Of a DNA stretch of 5,666 bases, positions 1-5,335 are shown piece by piece (position 1 is the stretch's first letter; each line of letters starts with the position of its first letter). This DNA comes from Alphaproteobacteria bacterium. Its GTDB lineage: Bacteria > Pseudomonadota > Alphaproteobacteria > RS24. The DNA lies in NCBI GenBank assembly GCA_029248825.1, contig JAQWIP010000017.1, positions 1-5,666 on the forward strand, written 5' to 3'. The notes below the pieces were generated by a model. The model did not search any database. It worked only from the letters and a program-made list of their open reading frames with translations, and was not told the origin of the DNA. The position numbers were made by a program, and so were the translations under genes.

Positions 1-170
1 TGGATATGGCGCGCCAAGCCCGCGATATGCATGGCGGCAACGGCATTGCAGGCGAGTATCATGTGATGCGCCATCTCATAAATCTGGAAACCGTCAATAC
101 ATATGAAGGCACGCATGATGTGCATGCGCTGATTTTGGGTCGCGCCATCACAGGCATTGCCGCGTTTTAA
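1..170 (+). CDS. gcdH: Glutaryl-CoA dehydrogenase, C-terminal fragment
   Basis: This is the last 55 codons of an acyl-CoA dehydrogenase-family flavoprotein; the 5' part lies outside the window and the first complete codon is at 3. The family member named oxidises and decarboxylates glutaryl-CoA to crotonyl-CoA in lysine and tryptophan breakdown, passing electrons to electron-transfer flavoprotein. Visible residues include the HGGNGI segment, then RHLINLE, then NTYEGTHDVHALILGRA. The glutamate in YEGTHD (codon 105-107) aligns with the catalytic base of characterised glutaryl-CoA dehydrogenases, and the GIAAF ending is also typical of that subgroup rather than of general acyl-CoA dehydrogenases. 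The TAA stop at 168-170 overlaps the stop of the opposing globin gene. No terminator hairpin is visible between the two. Confidence 0.87.
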   Translation, partial: DMARQARDMHGGNGIAGEYHVMRHLINLETVNTYEGTHDVHALILGRAITGIAAF

Positions 171-550
171 ACTTGCGCGAGGGCGAAATCCGCGAGCATG
201 GCATCCCAAGCTTTTGCATGCGCCGGGGTAAAATCCTCGGCCAGACCTTCGGCGATGACATCGCGGGTAATCTCGAAAAACGCATGGAAGCCGTCCTGCA
301 CGCCATAAGTGACGTGGCTCATTTGCGCGCCGATAACGCGATTGGCGGCTGCCAGAGGGTCGTCTAAATAAGTGCTGATAATCTCCAGCGTCGTGCGCAT
401 CATATTGCGCCGCAACCCTTCGTCTGTATCGAGCAAAAACAGCCCCTCATAGGTCTCCTCTAAGGCGTAAAGCTTGGCATAAACTGCCCCGTAGGGGTCG
501 CCATGCAGCTCGGCGTATTGGCTGAGGGTTTCTTCGATTAGCGATGTCAT
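167..550 (-). CDS. Short single-domain globin
   Basis: This 127-residue protein reads as a bacterial globin of the flavohaemoglobin/Vitreoscilla haemoglobin fold without a reductase domain. The best-matching part is the F to H helix region: His79 in MSHVTYGV is the expected proximal haem ligand, followed by a helix with a Phe pair at 91-92 and a final helix with Trp115 (KAWDAMLADF), as in Vitreoscilla haemoglobin. Phe38 is the likely CD1 phenylalanine, and the stretch RRNMMRTTLEIISTYLDD (47-64) is the likely E helix. It is somewhat shorter than the usual 135-145 residues, mainly at the N-terminus. Oxygen, NO or redox functions are possible and cannot be separated here. No clear Shine-Dalgarno sequence precedes the ATG, so a very short leader is possible. 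It is divergent from a peroxiredoxin and shares with it a region containing an Irr-like palindrome. Confidence 0.8.
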   Translation of the reverse strand: MTSLIEETLSQYAELHGDPYGAVYAKLYALEETYEGLFLLDTDEGLRRNMMRTTLEIISTYLDDPLAAANRVIGAQMSHVTYGVQDGFHAFFEITRDVIAEGLAEDFTPAHAKAWDAMLADFALAQV

Positions 551-559
551 GCGGCTAAG

Positions 560-587
560 TTTATCGCAGGGGTTTGGCGCTGTGCAA
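560..587 (-). promoter_or_regulatory. Possible globin promoter
   Basis: Read on the minus strand, TTGCAC (582-587) and GATAAA (560-565) are separated by 16 bases and would start transcription only a few bases before the globin ATG at 550. That would fit the absence of a Shine-Dalgarno sequence. Both boxes are imperfect, so this is a weak call. Confidence 0.3.
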
Positions 588-595
588 TTTATTTG

Positions 596-610
596 TTAGA
601 ACCATTCTAA
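596..610. promoter_or_regulatory. Perfect 15-bp palindrome, Irr/ICE-like operator candidate
   Basis: TTAGAA (596-601), CCA, TTCTAA (605-610) is a perfect inverted repeat. It matches the core TTAGAAnnnTTCTAA that I recall for the iron-control element bound by Irr, the haem-responsive Fur-family regulator of alphaproteobacteria. The outermost T/A pair of the longer 17-base form is absent (G at 595 and G at 611). It lies 5 bases upstream of the peroxiredoxin -35 box and about 45 bases upstream of the globin start, so it could serve either or both genes. The pairing with a haem protein and a peroxide-handling enzyme fits an iron/haem regulator. The regulator's identity is inferred from the motif only. 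Confidence 0.55.
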
Positions 611-615
611 GTTTC

Positions 616-644
616 TTGACGCACGTAACGGGACGTTCTATATC
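616..644 (+). promoter_or_regulatory. Sigma70-type promoter of the peroxiredoxin gene
   Basis: TTGACG (616-621) and TATATC (639-644) are separated by an optimal 17 bases, each with a close match to consensus. Transcription would start near 651, giving a leader of about 24 bases with a GAAGGAA ribosome binding site at 661-667. The palindrome at 596-610 lies just upstream of the -35 box, a position more typical of activation than of simple blocking for this promoter. Confidence 0.65.
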
Positions 645-674
645 GTAGTTCCAACTAATTGAAGGAAACACATC

Positions 675-1196
675 ATGATTGGTACCAAACTCCCACACGT
701 TACATTTCAAACCCGCGTCCGCGATGAGAGCATCGGTGGCGACAACCCATTCCGTTGGCAAGAAATGACCACGGACGATTATTTCGCGGGCAAACGCGTC
801 GTTATTTTCTCGTTGCCAGGCGCTTTCACGCCGACTTGCTCGACGTTCCAACTGCCTGATTTCGAAAAGCTTTTCCCAGACTTCCAAGCGGCTGGCATTG
901 ATGCGATTTACTGCATCTCGGTCAATGACGCTTTTGTGATGAACGCTTGGGGCAAAGCTCAGGGCGTCGAAAAAGTGGGTCTCATTCCAGATGGCTCGGG
1001 CACATTCACTCGTCAAATGGGCATGTTGGTCGATAAAGACAATCTTGGTTTTGGTATGCGTAGCTGGCGCTATGGCGCGGTCGTGAAAGACGGCGTGGTG
1101 GAAAGCTGGCACCAAGAGCCAGGCTTTGAAGACAATTGCGAGAGCGACCCTTACGGCGAAAGCTCCCCGCAAACCATTCTCAAAGCGATTGCCTAA
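675..1196 (+). CDS. Peroxiredoxin, Prx5 type
   Basis: The 173-residue product is a cytoplasmic thiol peroxidase of the Prx5 (AhpC/TSA redoxin) group, reducing hydrogen peroxide or organic hydroperoxides with electrons from glutathione/glutaredoxin or thioredoxin. The PGAFTPTCS motif places the peroxidatic cysteine at Cys55. Arg129 in GMRSWRYG is the expected active-site arginine. Two more cysteines, Cys80 and Cys155, are present; Cys155 in the C-terminal FEDNCESDPYG segment could act as a resolving or mixed-disulfide cysteine, but this is not established. The glutaredoxin domain fused to some relatives is absent. The start is supported by a strong GAAGGAA site at 661-667. The gene is monocistronic, with its own promoter and a hairpin terminator. 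Its wording of codons (more GGT, CGT, CCA) differs from the GGC/CGC-rich neighbours, as expected for high expression. Confidence 0.92.
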   Translation: MIGTKLPHVTFQTRVRDESIGGDNPFRWQEMTTDDYFAGKRVVIFSLPGAFTPTCSTFQLPDFEKLFPDFQAAGIDAIYCISVNDAFVMNAWGKAQGVEKVGLIPDGSGTFTRQMGMLVDKDNLGFGMRSWRYGAVVKDGVVESWHQEPGFEDNCESDPYGESSPQTILKAIA

Positions 1197-1232
1197 TCTA
1201 GACATAAGTCTTAGATTTTAAGATTACATAAG

Positions 1233-1264
1233 CCGGCTCTCGCTTTCGCGGGGGCCGGTTTATT
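1233..1264 (+). terminator. Rho-independent terminator after the peroxiredoxin gene
   Basis: An 11-bp stem (1233-1243 paired with 1248-1258, two G-U pairs) closes a TTTC loop and is followed by TTTATT. The stem can be extended by weak pairs at 1230-1232 with 1259-1261. The stop codon of the opposing reductase gene (1260-1262) sits in the tail. On the minus strand the bases after the hairpin are not a clear T-run, so termination in that direction is less certain. Confidence 0.82.
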
Positions 1265-2486
1265 GCATCCAGCTCTTGGGTTTCACGCCTTCATCGGCCA
1301 GCGCATCCATGTCGATACTGGCTTCGCCTTTGGCTGATTTTTCGATGAGCATCCGCCCTGCCATAAACTCAGCCGGACGATTGACGGCCGTGACGCCAGT
1401 CAATTTATCGCCGGTGAAATAAAACCAAGCAAAACTATTGCTGGTGTCATCGCCGCGCAAAACCTTCTGGTCAATTTGGGTCGGCACGCCCGCGATTTGC
1501 AATTTCACATCATATTGATCCGACCAAAACCACGGCACTTGATGGTACGGCTTGGGCGCGCCACAAATCGCCGAGGCGACAGCTTTGCCTTGCTCGATTG
1601 CATTTGGCACGCTCTCGAGGCGCAGCTTACGACCCAAAACATCATTGGGATGTTGGGTGCAATCGCCAGCCGCATAAATATGCGCGTCGCTGGTTTGCCC
1701 CACGTCATTGACCACAATGCCATTGTCCAAAGTCAAACCCGCCGCTTGCGCCAGCTCGATGTTTGGCACAATGCCGATGCCCGTAATCACGATGTCGGCG
1801 TCGATTACCGAGCCATCGGCCATTTGAATGCCGCTCACGCAATCGCGCTCGCCGACAAAGCCCTCGATGCGTGATTGCGTGATAATCGTCACGCCGCGCG
1901 CTTTGTGAATGCGGTCGTAAAACGCAGAAATCTCTGGCTCGGCCACGCGCGCCAGCAAGCGCGGGGCGGCTTCTAACACATGCACGTGCAGCCCCATATC
2001 GGCGGCCACGGCTGCCGCTTCCAGCCCAATATAGCCGCCGCCGATAACCACAATTTTTTCGCCCGCGATGAAATGCGGCTGCATGGCGTCGATATCGGCC
2101 ATGCCGCGCAAGTCGAAAATATTTGCCAGCTCGCGACCCGCCAAATCGAGGCGGCGTGGTCGACTGCCCGTGGCGAGGATAAGGTCTTCATAGGCCAAGC
2201 TCTCGCCGCTCTCGAGCGTAACAGATTTGGCGCCAGCGTCGATGCTGGCAACGGGCGTCGCAAGCTTTACGGTGACGTTATTATCGGTGAAAAAACTTTC
2301 CGGCTTGAGGAACAAACGCTCGCGCTCCATTTTGCCAGACAGATAGGCTTTCGAAAGCGGCGGTCGCTGATAGGGCAGATAGGCCTCATCGCCAATTAAG
2401 GTGATTTCTTTTGGGTAGCCAGATTGGCGCAAACTGACAATGCTTTGGAGGCCAGCTTGCCCCGCTCCGATAATAATAACGCTCAT
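1260..2486 (-). CDS. FAD-dependent NADH:ferredoxin/rubredoxin reductase-like oxidoreductase
   Basis: The 408-residue flavoprotein belongs to the putidaredoxin/rubredoxin reductase group, which moves electrons from NADH to a small iron-sulfur protein that feeds P450s or other oxygenases. The N-terminal FAD Rossmann motif is GAGQAG (7-12), followed by the family's RPPLSK (41-46). The second dinucleotide fold has GGGYIG (149-154) with Glu172 at the end of the second strand, which favours NADH over NADPH. The second FAD contact is YAAGDC (271-276). The C-terminal domain begins around PWFWSDQYD (318-326), typical of this group. Length is normal. A weak site (TTGAGAAAA) precedes the ATG. No ferredoxin or P450 is in the window, so the partner is unknown. 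It is divergent from the dioxygenase operon, with a 118-base gap to that gene's start; a functional link is possible but not shown. Confidence 0.88.
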   Translation of the reverse strand: MSVIIIGAGQAGLQSIVSLRQSGYPKEITLIGDEAYLPYQRPPLSKAYLSGKMERERLFLKPESFFTDNNVTVKLATPVASIDAGAKSVTLESGESLAYEDLILATGSRPRRLDLAGRELANIFDLRGMADIDAMQPHFIAGEKIVVIGGGYIGLEAAAVAADMGLHVHVLEAAPRLLARVAEPEISAFYDRIHKARGVTIITQSRIEGFVGERDCVSGIQMADGSVIDADIVITGIGIVPNIELAQAAGLTLDNGIVVNDVGQTSDAHIYAAGDCTQHPNDVLGRKLRLESVPNAIEQGKAVASAICGAPKPYHQVPWFWSDQYDVKLQIAGVPTQIDQKVLRGDDTSNSFAWFYFTGDKLTGVTAVNRPAEFMAGRMLIEKSAKGEASIDMDALADEGVKPKSWMQ

Positions 2487-2501
2487 GTTTTTCTCAATAG
2501 T

Positions 2502-2531
2502 TTGGCAGGATGATGACTTGCCATTTATAAC
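2502..2531 (+). promoter_or_regulatory. Candidate promoter of the dioxygenase-GST-dehalogenase operon
   Basis: TTGGCA (2502-2507) and TATAAC (2526-2531) each match consensus at five of six positions and are 18 bases apart. Transcription would begin near 2538, leaving a leader of about 67 bases that contains the inverted repeats at 2535-2582. A TTGACC at 2543-2548 was also considered but has no good -10 box at 17 bases. Confidence 0.4.
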
Positions 2532-2532
2532 A
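2524..2532 (-). promoter_or_regulatory. Possible extended -10 promoter of the reductase gene
   Basis: On the minus strand the sequence reads TGTTATAAA, an extended -10 element (TGn followed by TATAAA). No good -35 box is seen 16-18 bases upstream. The predicted start would be near 2517, about 30 bases before the ATG at 2486. It overlaps the candidate -10 box of the divergent operon. Confidence 0.35.
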
Positions 2533-2534
2533 GC

Positions 2535-2582
2535 AATTGCGATTGACCGCCTAGAAGTTTAACGCCAAACTCTTTCGCAATT
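2535..2582. repeat. Nested inverted repeats in the operon leader
   Basis: AATTGCG (2535-2541) is the reverse complement of CGCAATT (2576-2582). Inside it, AGTTT (2556-2560) pairs with AAACT (2567-2571) around AACGCC. The left outer arm is also part of the 8-bp palindrome GCAATTGC (2533-2540). The arrangement could be an operator for a regulator or a folded 5' leader. The arms are short, so chance is a real alternative. Confidence 0.3.
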
Positions 2583-2591
2583 AAAGGTATT

Positions 2592-2598
2592 GGGAGAG
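2592..2598 (+). promoter_or_regulatory. Ribosome binding site deciding the dioxygenase start
   Basis: GGGAGAG lies 6 bases before the ATG at 2605. It abuts the in-frame ATG at 2599 with no spacer, and it overlaps the in-frame TTG at 2590. The spacing therefore selects 2605 as the start. Confidence 0.7.
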
Positions 2599-2604
2599 AT
2601 GAAC

Positions 2605-3441
2605 ATGACGGATTTTTCGAGATTTAAACTGAACGCGCTGACCCCCGCCATCGGCGCGGAACTATTGGATTGCGACCTAACCAAAATCGATGCGACTTTG
2701 GTCGAAGAAGTGCGCGCCGCTTTGTTGCAACACCGCGTGGTGTTCTTTCGCGACCAAACGCTCACCCGCGAGCAGCATATTGAATTTGCCGCGCAATTCG
2801 GCGAGTTGGAAATTCATCCCGCAACGCCAGCCGACCAGCCCGACCCCGAGGTTTTGCGCATTGCCCATGGCGCCAAATCGCGCGGCTCCGAGAATATGTG
2901 GCACTCGGATGTAACTTGGCGCGAGGCGCCGTCATTGGGGTCTGTTTTGCGCGCCATCGAATTACCCAAAGTCGGCGGCGATACTTTGTTCACTAATATG
3001 GTGATGGCCTATGACCGCTTGTCGGATGAGATGAAAGAAAAAATCGAACCGCTCTCTGCCTCGCATGATATCGCGCGCGTGTTCGCCAAACGTCTGGGCA
3101 AAGCGCCGGAAGATTTGCACGATAAATTTCCGCCGATGGTGCATCCCGTGGTGCGCACGCATCCAGAAACCAACGAGCGTTTGATTTATGTGAACGGCGC
3201 GTTCACCGACCATATTGTCGATATGGCTCCAGAGGAAAGCCGCCAGCTTTTGGACACGCTTTACAAGACGGCTTGGAATCCAGAGCTGCAATGCCGCTTC
3301 CGTTGGCGCGAAGGCTCTATGGCTTTTTGGGACAATCGCTCGTGCCAGCATTTTGCGGCCTCCGATTATTTCCCCGATGTGCGCGTGATGGAGCGCGTGA
3401 CCATTACGGGCGACCGGCCTTATTTCGACGCTGCCGCCTAG
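2605..3441 (+). CDS. TauD/TfdA-family Fe(II)/2-oxoglutarate-dependent dioxygenase
   Basis: The 278-residue product is a non-haem iron dioxygenase that couples oxidative decarboxylation of 2-oxoglutarate to hydroxylation of an organic substrate, often leading to C-S or C-O bond cleavage. The iron ligands are His100 and Asp102 (WHSDVTW) and His249 (WDNRSCQHFA). Arg260, eleven residues after His249, aligns with the 2-oxoglutarate-binding arginine of E. coli TauD, and Arg264 with its sulfonate-binding arginine. His71 in FGELEIHP aligns with the taurine-contacting His70. However, the tyrosine three residues later is Thr74 here, and the position of TauD Asn95 is Glu96, so taurine should not be assumed. 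Other family substrates include sulfonates, alkyl sulfates and phenoxyacetates. The start is 2605 by Shine-Dalgarno spacing, with 2599 as a less likely alternative. It is the first gene of a three-gene operon. Confidence 0.88.
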   Translation: MTDFSRFKLNALTPAIGAELLDCDLTKIDATLVEEVRAALLQHRVVFFRDQTLTREQHIEFAAQFGELEIHPATPADQPDPEVLRIAHGAKSRGSENMWHSDVTWREAPSLGSVLRAIELPKVGGDTLFTNMVMAYDRLSDEMKEKIEPLSASHDIARVFAKRLGKAPEDLHDKFPPMVHPVVRTHPETNERLIYVNGAFTDHIVDMAPEESRQLLDTLYKTAWNPELQCRFRWREGSMAFWDNRSCQHFAASDYFPDVRVMERVTITGDRPYFDAAA

Positions 3442-3445
3442 GAGG
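3440..3445 (+). promoter_or_regulatory. AGGAGG ribosome binding site overlapping the dioxygenase stop
   Basis: A perfect AGGAGG sits 7 bases before the ATG at 3453 and overlaps the TAG stop (3439-3441) of the dioxygenase. This fixes the GST start at 3453, although the frame stays open upstream to 3273, and it indicates coupled translation. Confidence 0.85.
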
Positions 3446-3452
3446 TTTTGCC

Positions 3453-4367
3453 ATGTCTGATTTGATTTTGCATCAATACACGATGTCGCCTTTTTCGATT
3501 AAAGTGATTAAAATTTTGGCGCATAAAGGCTTGGCTTGGCACGGTGTGGCGCAGCCCGTGATTGCCCCTAAGCCCGATTTAACGCCGCTCACAGGCGGCT
3601 ATCGGCGCATTCCTGTTTTGCAAATTGGCGCTCATATCTATTGCGATACCACTTTAATTTTGCGCCAAATTGAACACCTGCACCCCAGCCCGCCTTGCAC
3701 GCCCGCCGCGCAGCAGGGGGCGGCCGATATGATTGCCGATTGGGCCGACCATCGCATGTTCGCCCACGCGGCCATGCCCACGGTGTTTGAAGCGCTCGAC
3801 GCTTTGCCGGAGAAATTTCTTGAAGACCGCGCCGCTATGCAGCCTGCCAATGCGGGGGCGGGCGCGCCGGTCGAGCATTCCATCTCGCAATTTCAGCAAG
3901 ATTGTTTGCTGCTCGAGCGTCAGCTTGCGGCCACCCCGTTTTTGCTCGGCGATAATTTCACCCTTGCCGATGCGGCCGCCTATCACGTGGTTAACTTCAC
4001 GAGGGCTGCGCCGAGTCTGGTGAAAATCAACTCGAGCTTGCCAAAGCTGTCGGCTTGGTTGCAGCGCATTGACGATATGGGCGAGGGCGAACGCGCCGAT
4101 ATTTCGCCGCGCCAAGCGCTCGACATCGCGCGCGAGGCAAGCCCCGACGAAACCCCGCCTGTGGATGCGATTGCGGATGCCGCCTTGCCCAATGGCGCCA
4201 AGGTGCGCATCCAGCCAGATGACTATGGCCAAGAAGTCACCCTGGGCGAGATTGTCTGGACAACCGCCGATGCGCTGGCCGTGAAACGCCACGATGAGGC
4301 GGTTGGCACCGTGATGGTGCATTACCCACGGGCTGGTTATTTAATAACGCTGGAAACCGCCTCATGA
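3453..4367 (+). CDS. Glutathione S-transferase-family protein with C-terminal extension
   Basis: The 304-residue protein starts with a thioredoxin-like GST N-terminal domain (about 1-80): LHQYTMSPFSIKV near the glutathione site, cis-Pro54 in RRIPVLQIG, and Asp65-Thr66 where GSTs usually have the Glu/Asp-Ser pair that holds the gamma-glutamyl group. A helical GST C-terminal domain follows (about 85-210), including LLGDNFTLADAAAYHVV (164-180), with the usual N-capping Asp173. The last 90 residues (about 215-304) are not part of a normal 200-230-residue GST; they include KVRIQPDDYGQ and a GTVMVHYPRAGY segment and look like a small beta-rich domain. In this operon a plausible role is conjugating glutathione to an epoxide or halogenated intermediate, by analogy with epoxide-conjugating GSTs of alkene degraders. 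That role is inference. Its stop overlaps the next start by ATGA. Confidence 0.82.
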   Translation: MSDLILHQYTMSPFSIKVIKILAHKGLAWHGVAQPVIAPKPDLTPLTGGYRRIPVLQIGAHIYCDTTLILRQIEHLHPSPPCTPAAQQGAADMIADWADHRMFAHAAMPTVFEALDALPEKFLEDRAAMQPANAGAGAPVEHSISQFQQDCLLLERQLAATPFLLGDNFTLADAAAYHVVNFTRAAPSLVKINSSLPKLSAWLQRIDDMGEGERADISPRQALDIAREASPDETPPVDAIADAALPNGAKVRIQPDDYGQEVTLGEIVWTTADALAVKRHDEAVGTVMVHYPRAGYLITLETAS

Positions 4368-5044
4368 GCGAGCCACGCCTAGCCAATAAACGGGTTTTGG
4401 TCACCCAAGCCGATGACTATATGGGCCCGATTACGTGCGAAGTGTTTGCCGAGCAGGGCGCCGAGGTCATTGCAGACACCTCCGATTTGACCGATCCCGC
4501 TCGCGCCGCTGCCTTGATTGCAGAGACGGACGAGATTTATGTTTTGGTGGCCAATTTGGCCGCCCCTGTCAATTTGGGCGTGGCCGCTGCCGAGATGTCA
4601 GACGACACGTGGGAAAGCATGTTTGATGTCATGGTGCATCCTTTACATCGGCTTACCAAAGCGGTCTTGCCACAAATGATGGCTCGCAAAGCTGGTAAAA
4701 TTCTCGTCTACGGCAGCGCCACGGGCGTGAAAGGCATGGCAGGCGTCAGTGCCTATGGCGCCGCTCGCCACGCGCAAGTAGGCTATGTGCGTGCCACAGG
4801 CGCTGAAATTGCGCCGCATAATATTCAGATGAATTTAATCGCGCAAAACTTCGTCGAGAACCCAATTTACTTTCCGCCGGCTTTTACTGAGACGCAAGCG
4901 TTCCAGGAATTACTTAAAAATGTGCCAGCGGGGCGTTTGGCGACAGCGCGCGAAGACGCGATGTTTGCTGTCTTCATGGCATCGAATGAAAGTGATTTCT
5001 TTGTCGGCCAAGCCATTCCGTTCAGCGGCGGCTGGGCGCAATAG
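4364..5044 (+). CDS. Halohydrin dehalogenase (SDR-related, Hhe family)
   Basis: The 226-residue protein has the short-chain dehydrogenase fold but not its cofactor chemistry. The NAD(P)-binding TGxxxGxG loop is replaced by T14-Q-A-D-D-Y19-M-G21, which fits the T-x4-F/Y-x-G motif of halohydrin dehalogenases, whose halide pocket fills that space. The catalytic set is Ser118, Tyr131 and Arg135 with Ser-x12-Tyr-x3-Arg spacing; ordinary SDRs have Tyr-x3-Lys. The segment QNFV (161-164) and Tyr169-Phe170 parallel the halide-pocket PNYL and Tyr185-Phe186 of HheC, with two residues fewer between. ANLAAP (63-68) resembles the SNDIFAP stretch of HheC, and the C-terminus ends in SGGW as SDR-fold proteins do. 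Such enzymes convert vicinal halohydrins to epoxides plus halide and the reverse with halide, cyanide or azide. Subtype is not assignable here. An inactive SDR relative is the main alternative. It is translationally coupled to the GST gene. Confidence 0.82.
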   Translation: MSEPRLANKRVLVTQADDYMGPITCEVFAEQGAEVIADTSDLTDPARAAALIAETDEIYVLVANLAAPVNLGVAAAEMSDDTWESMFDVMVHPLHRLTKAVLPQMMARKAGKILVYGSATGVKGMAGVSAYGAARHAQVGYVRATGAEIAPHNIQMNLIAQNFVENPIYFPPAFTETQAFQELLKNVPAGRLATAREDAMFAVFMASNESDFFVGQAIPFSGGWAQ

Positions 5045-5046
5045 CT

Positions 5047-5229
5047 TTAGTGGCGATGATTCGCCGGATTGGTCTGCTCCAGATAGAGATAGAAATCGGA
5101 GTTGGTGATGAAGATATATCCCACGCCTAGCATCGCCAAGCTTATCAAAGTAAGGCTGGTGTAAAGGGCGATGGCCTTCAGGCGAGCGGGCGCCAAGAGA
5201 GAGCGAAATTTCAACATATCTTGCAACAT
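5047..5229 (-). CDS. Small single-pass membrane protein, function unknown
   Basis: The 60-residue predicted product has a short basic N-terminus (Lys7, Arg9, Arg16, Lys18), one hydrophobic segment at about 19-41 (IALYTSLTLISLAMLGVGYIFI) and a polar tail ending NPANHRH. The charge pattern suggests the N-terminus stays in the cytoplasm. I do not recognise a family. It ends 2 bases from the dehalogenase stop on the other strand and is divergent from the ogt-type gene. No convincing Shine-Dalgarno sequence precedes either the ATG at 5229 or the alternative ATG five codons in (5217). The call rests on the membrane-segment pattern and on the ORF filling an otherwise empty interval. Confidence 0.5.
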   Translation of the reverse strand: MLQDMLKFRSLLAPARLKAIALYTSLTLISLAMLGVGYIFITNSDFYLYLEQTNPANHRH

Positions 5230-5285
5230 AGCTTATGTAAAGCAAGTCTGCGGTAAGAGGCAAGGTGCCTGCTGGATTGCTGAGC

Positions 5286-5315
5286 TTGGGTCTGCTAAAC
5301 ATAAAAGAACATAAT
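5286..5315 (+). promoter_or_regulatory. Possible promoter of the ogt-type gene
   Basis: TTGGGT (5286-5291) and CATAAT (5310-5315, five of six matches) are 18 bases apart in an AT-rich stretch. The predicted start is near 5322, leaving a leader of about 14 bases. Confidence 0.35.
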
Positions 5316-5335
5316 AACAAGAGCAAGCTCGTACC

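Noticed and set aside
561..1205. Long minus-strand frame opposite the peroxiredoxin
   Set aside because: It is antisense to a gene with clear catalytic motifs, promoter, ribosome binding site and terminator; its own protein has no recognisable domain.
1209..1223. TCTTA/TAAGA hairpin after the peroxiredoxin stop
   Set aside because: It is AT-rich with a 5-bp stem; the strong hairpin at 1233-1258 explains termination better.
2590..2604. TTG or first ATG as dioxygenase start
   Set aside because: The only ribosome binding site (2592-2598) overlaps the TTG and touches the ATG at 2599, while spacing to the ATG at 2605 is correct.
3273..3452. Upstream in-frame extension of the GST gene
   Set aside because: It lies inside the dioxygenase gene; AGGAGG at 3440-3445 places the start at 3453, where the GST fold begins.
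3654..4322. 222-codon minus-strand frame opposite the GST gene
   Set aside because: It is a shadow of GC-rich coding sequence on the other strand, rich in Arg, His and Gly and without family features.
4364..5044. Ordinary NAD(P)-dependent SDR or FabG-like ketoreductase
   Set aside because: The glycine-rich loop is missing and the catalytic lysine is arginine (Arg135), both against normal SDR chemistry.
5052..5065. Hairpin GGCGA-TGAT-TCGCC as terminator after the dehalogenase
   Set aside because: The stem is only 5 bp and no T-run follows on either strand; it also falls within the last codons of the small membrane protein.
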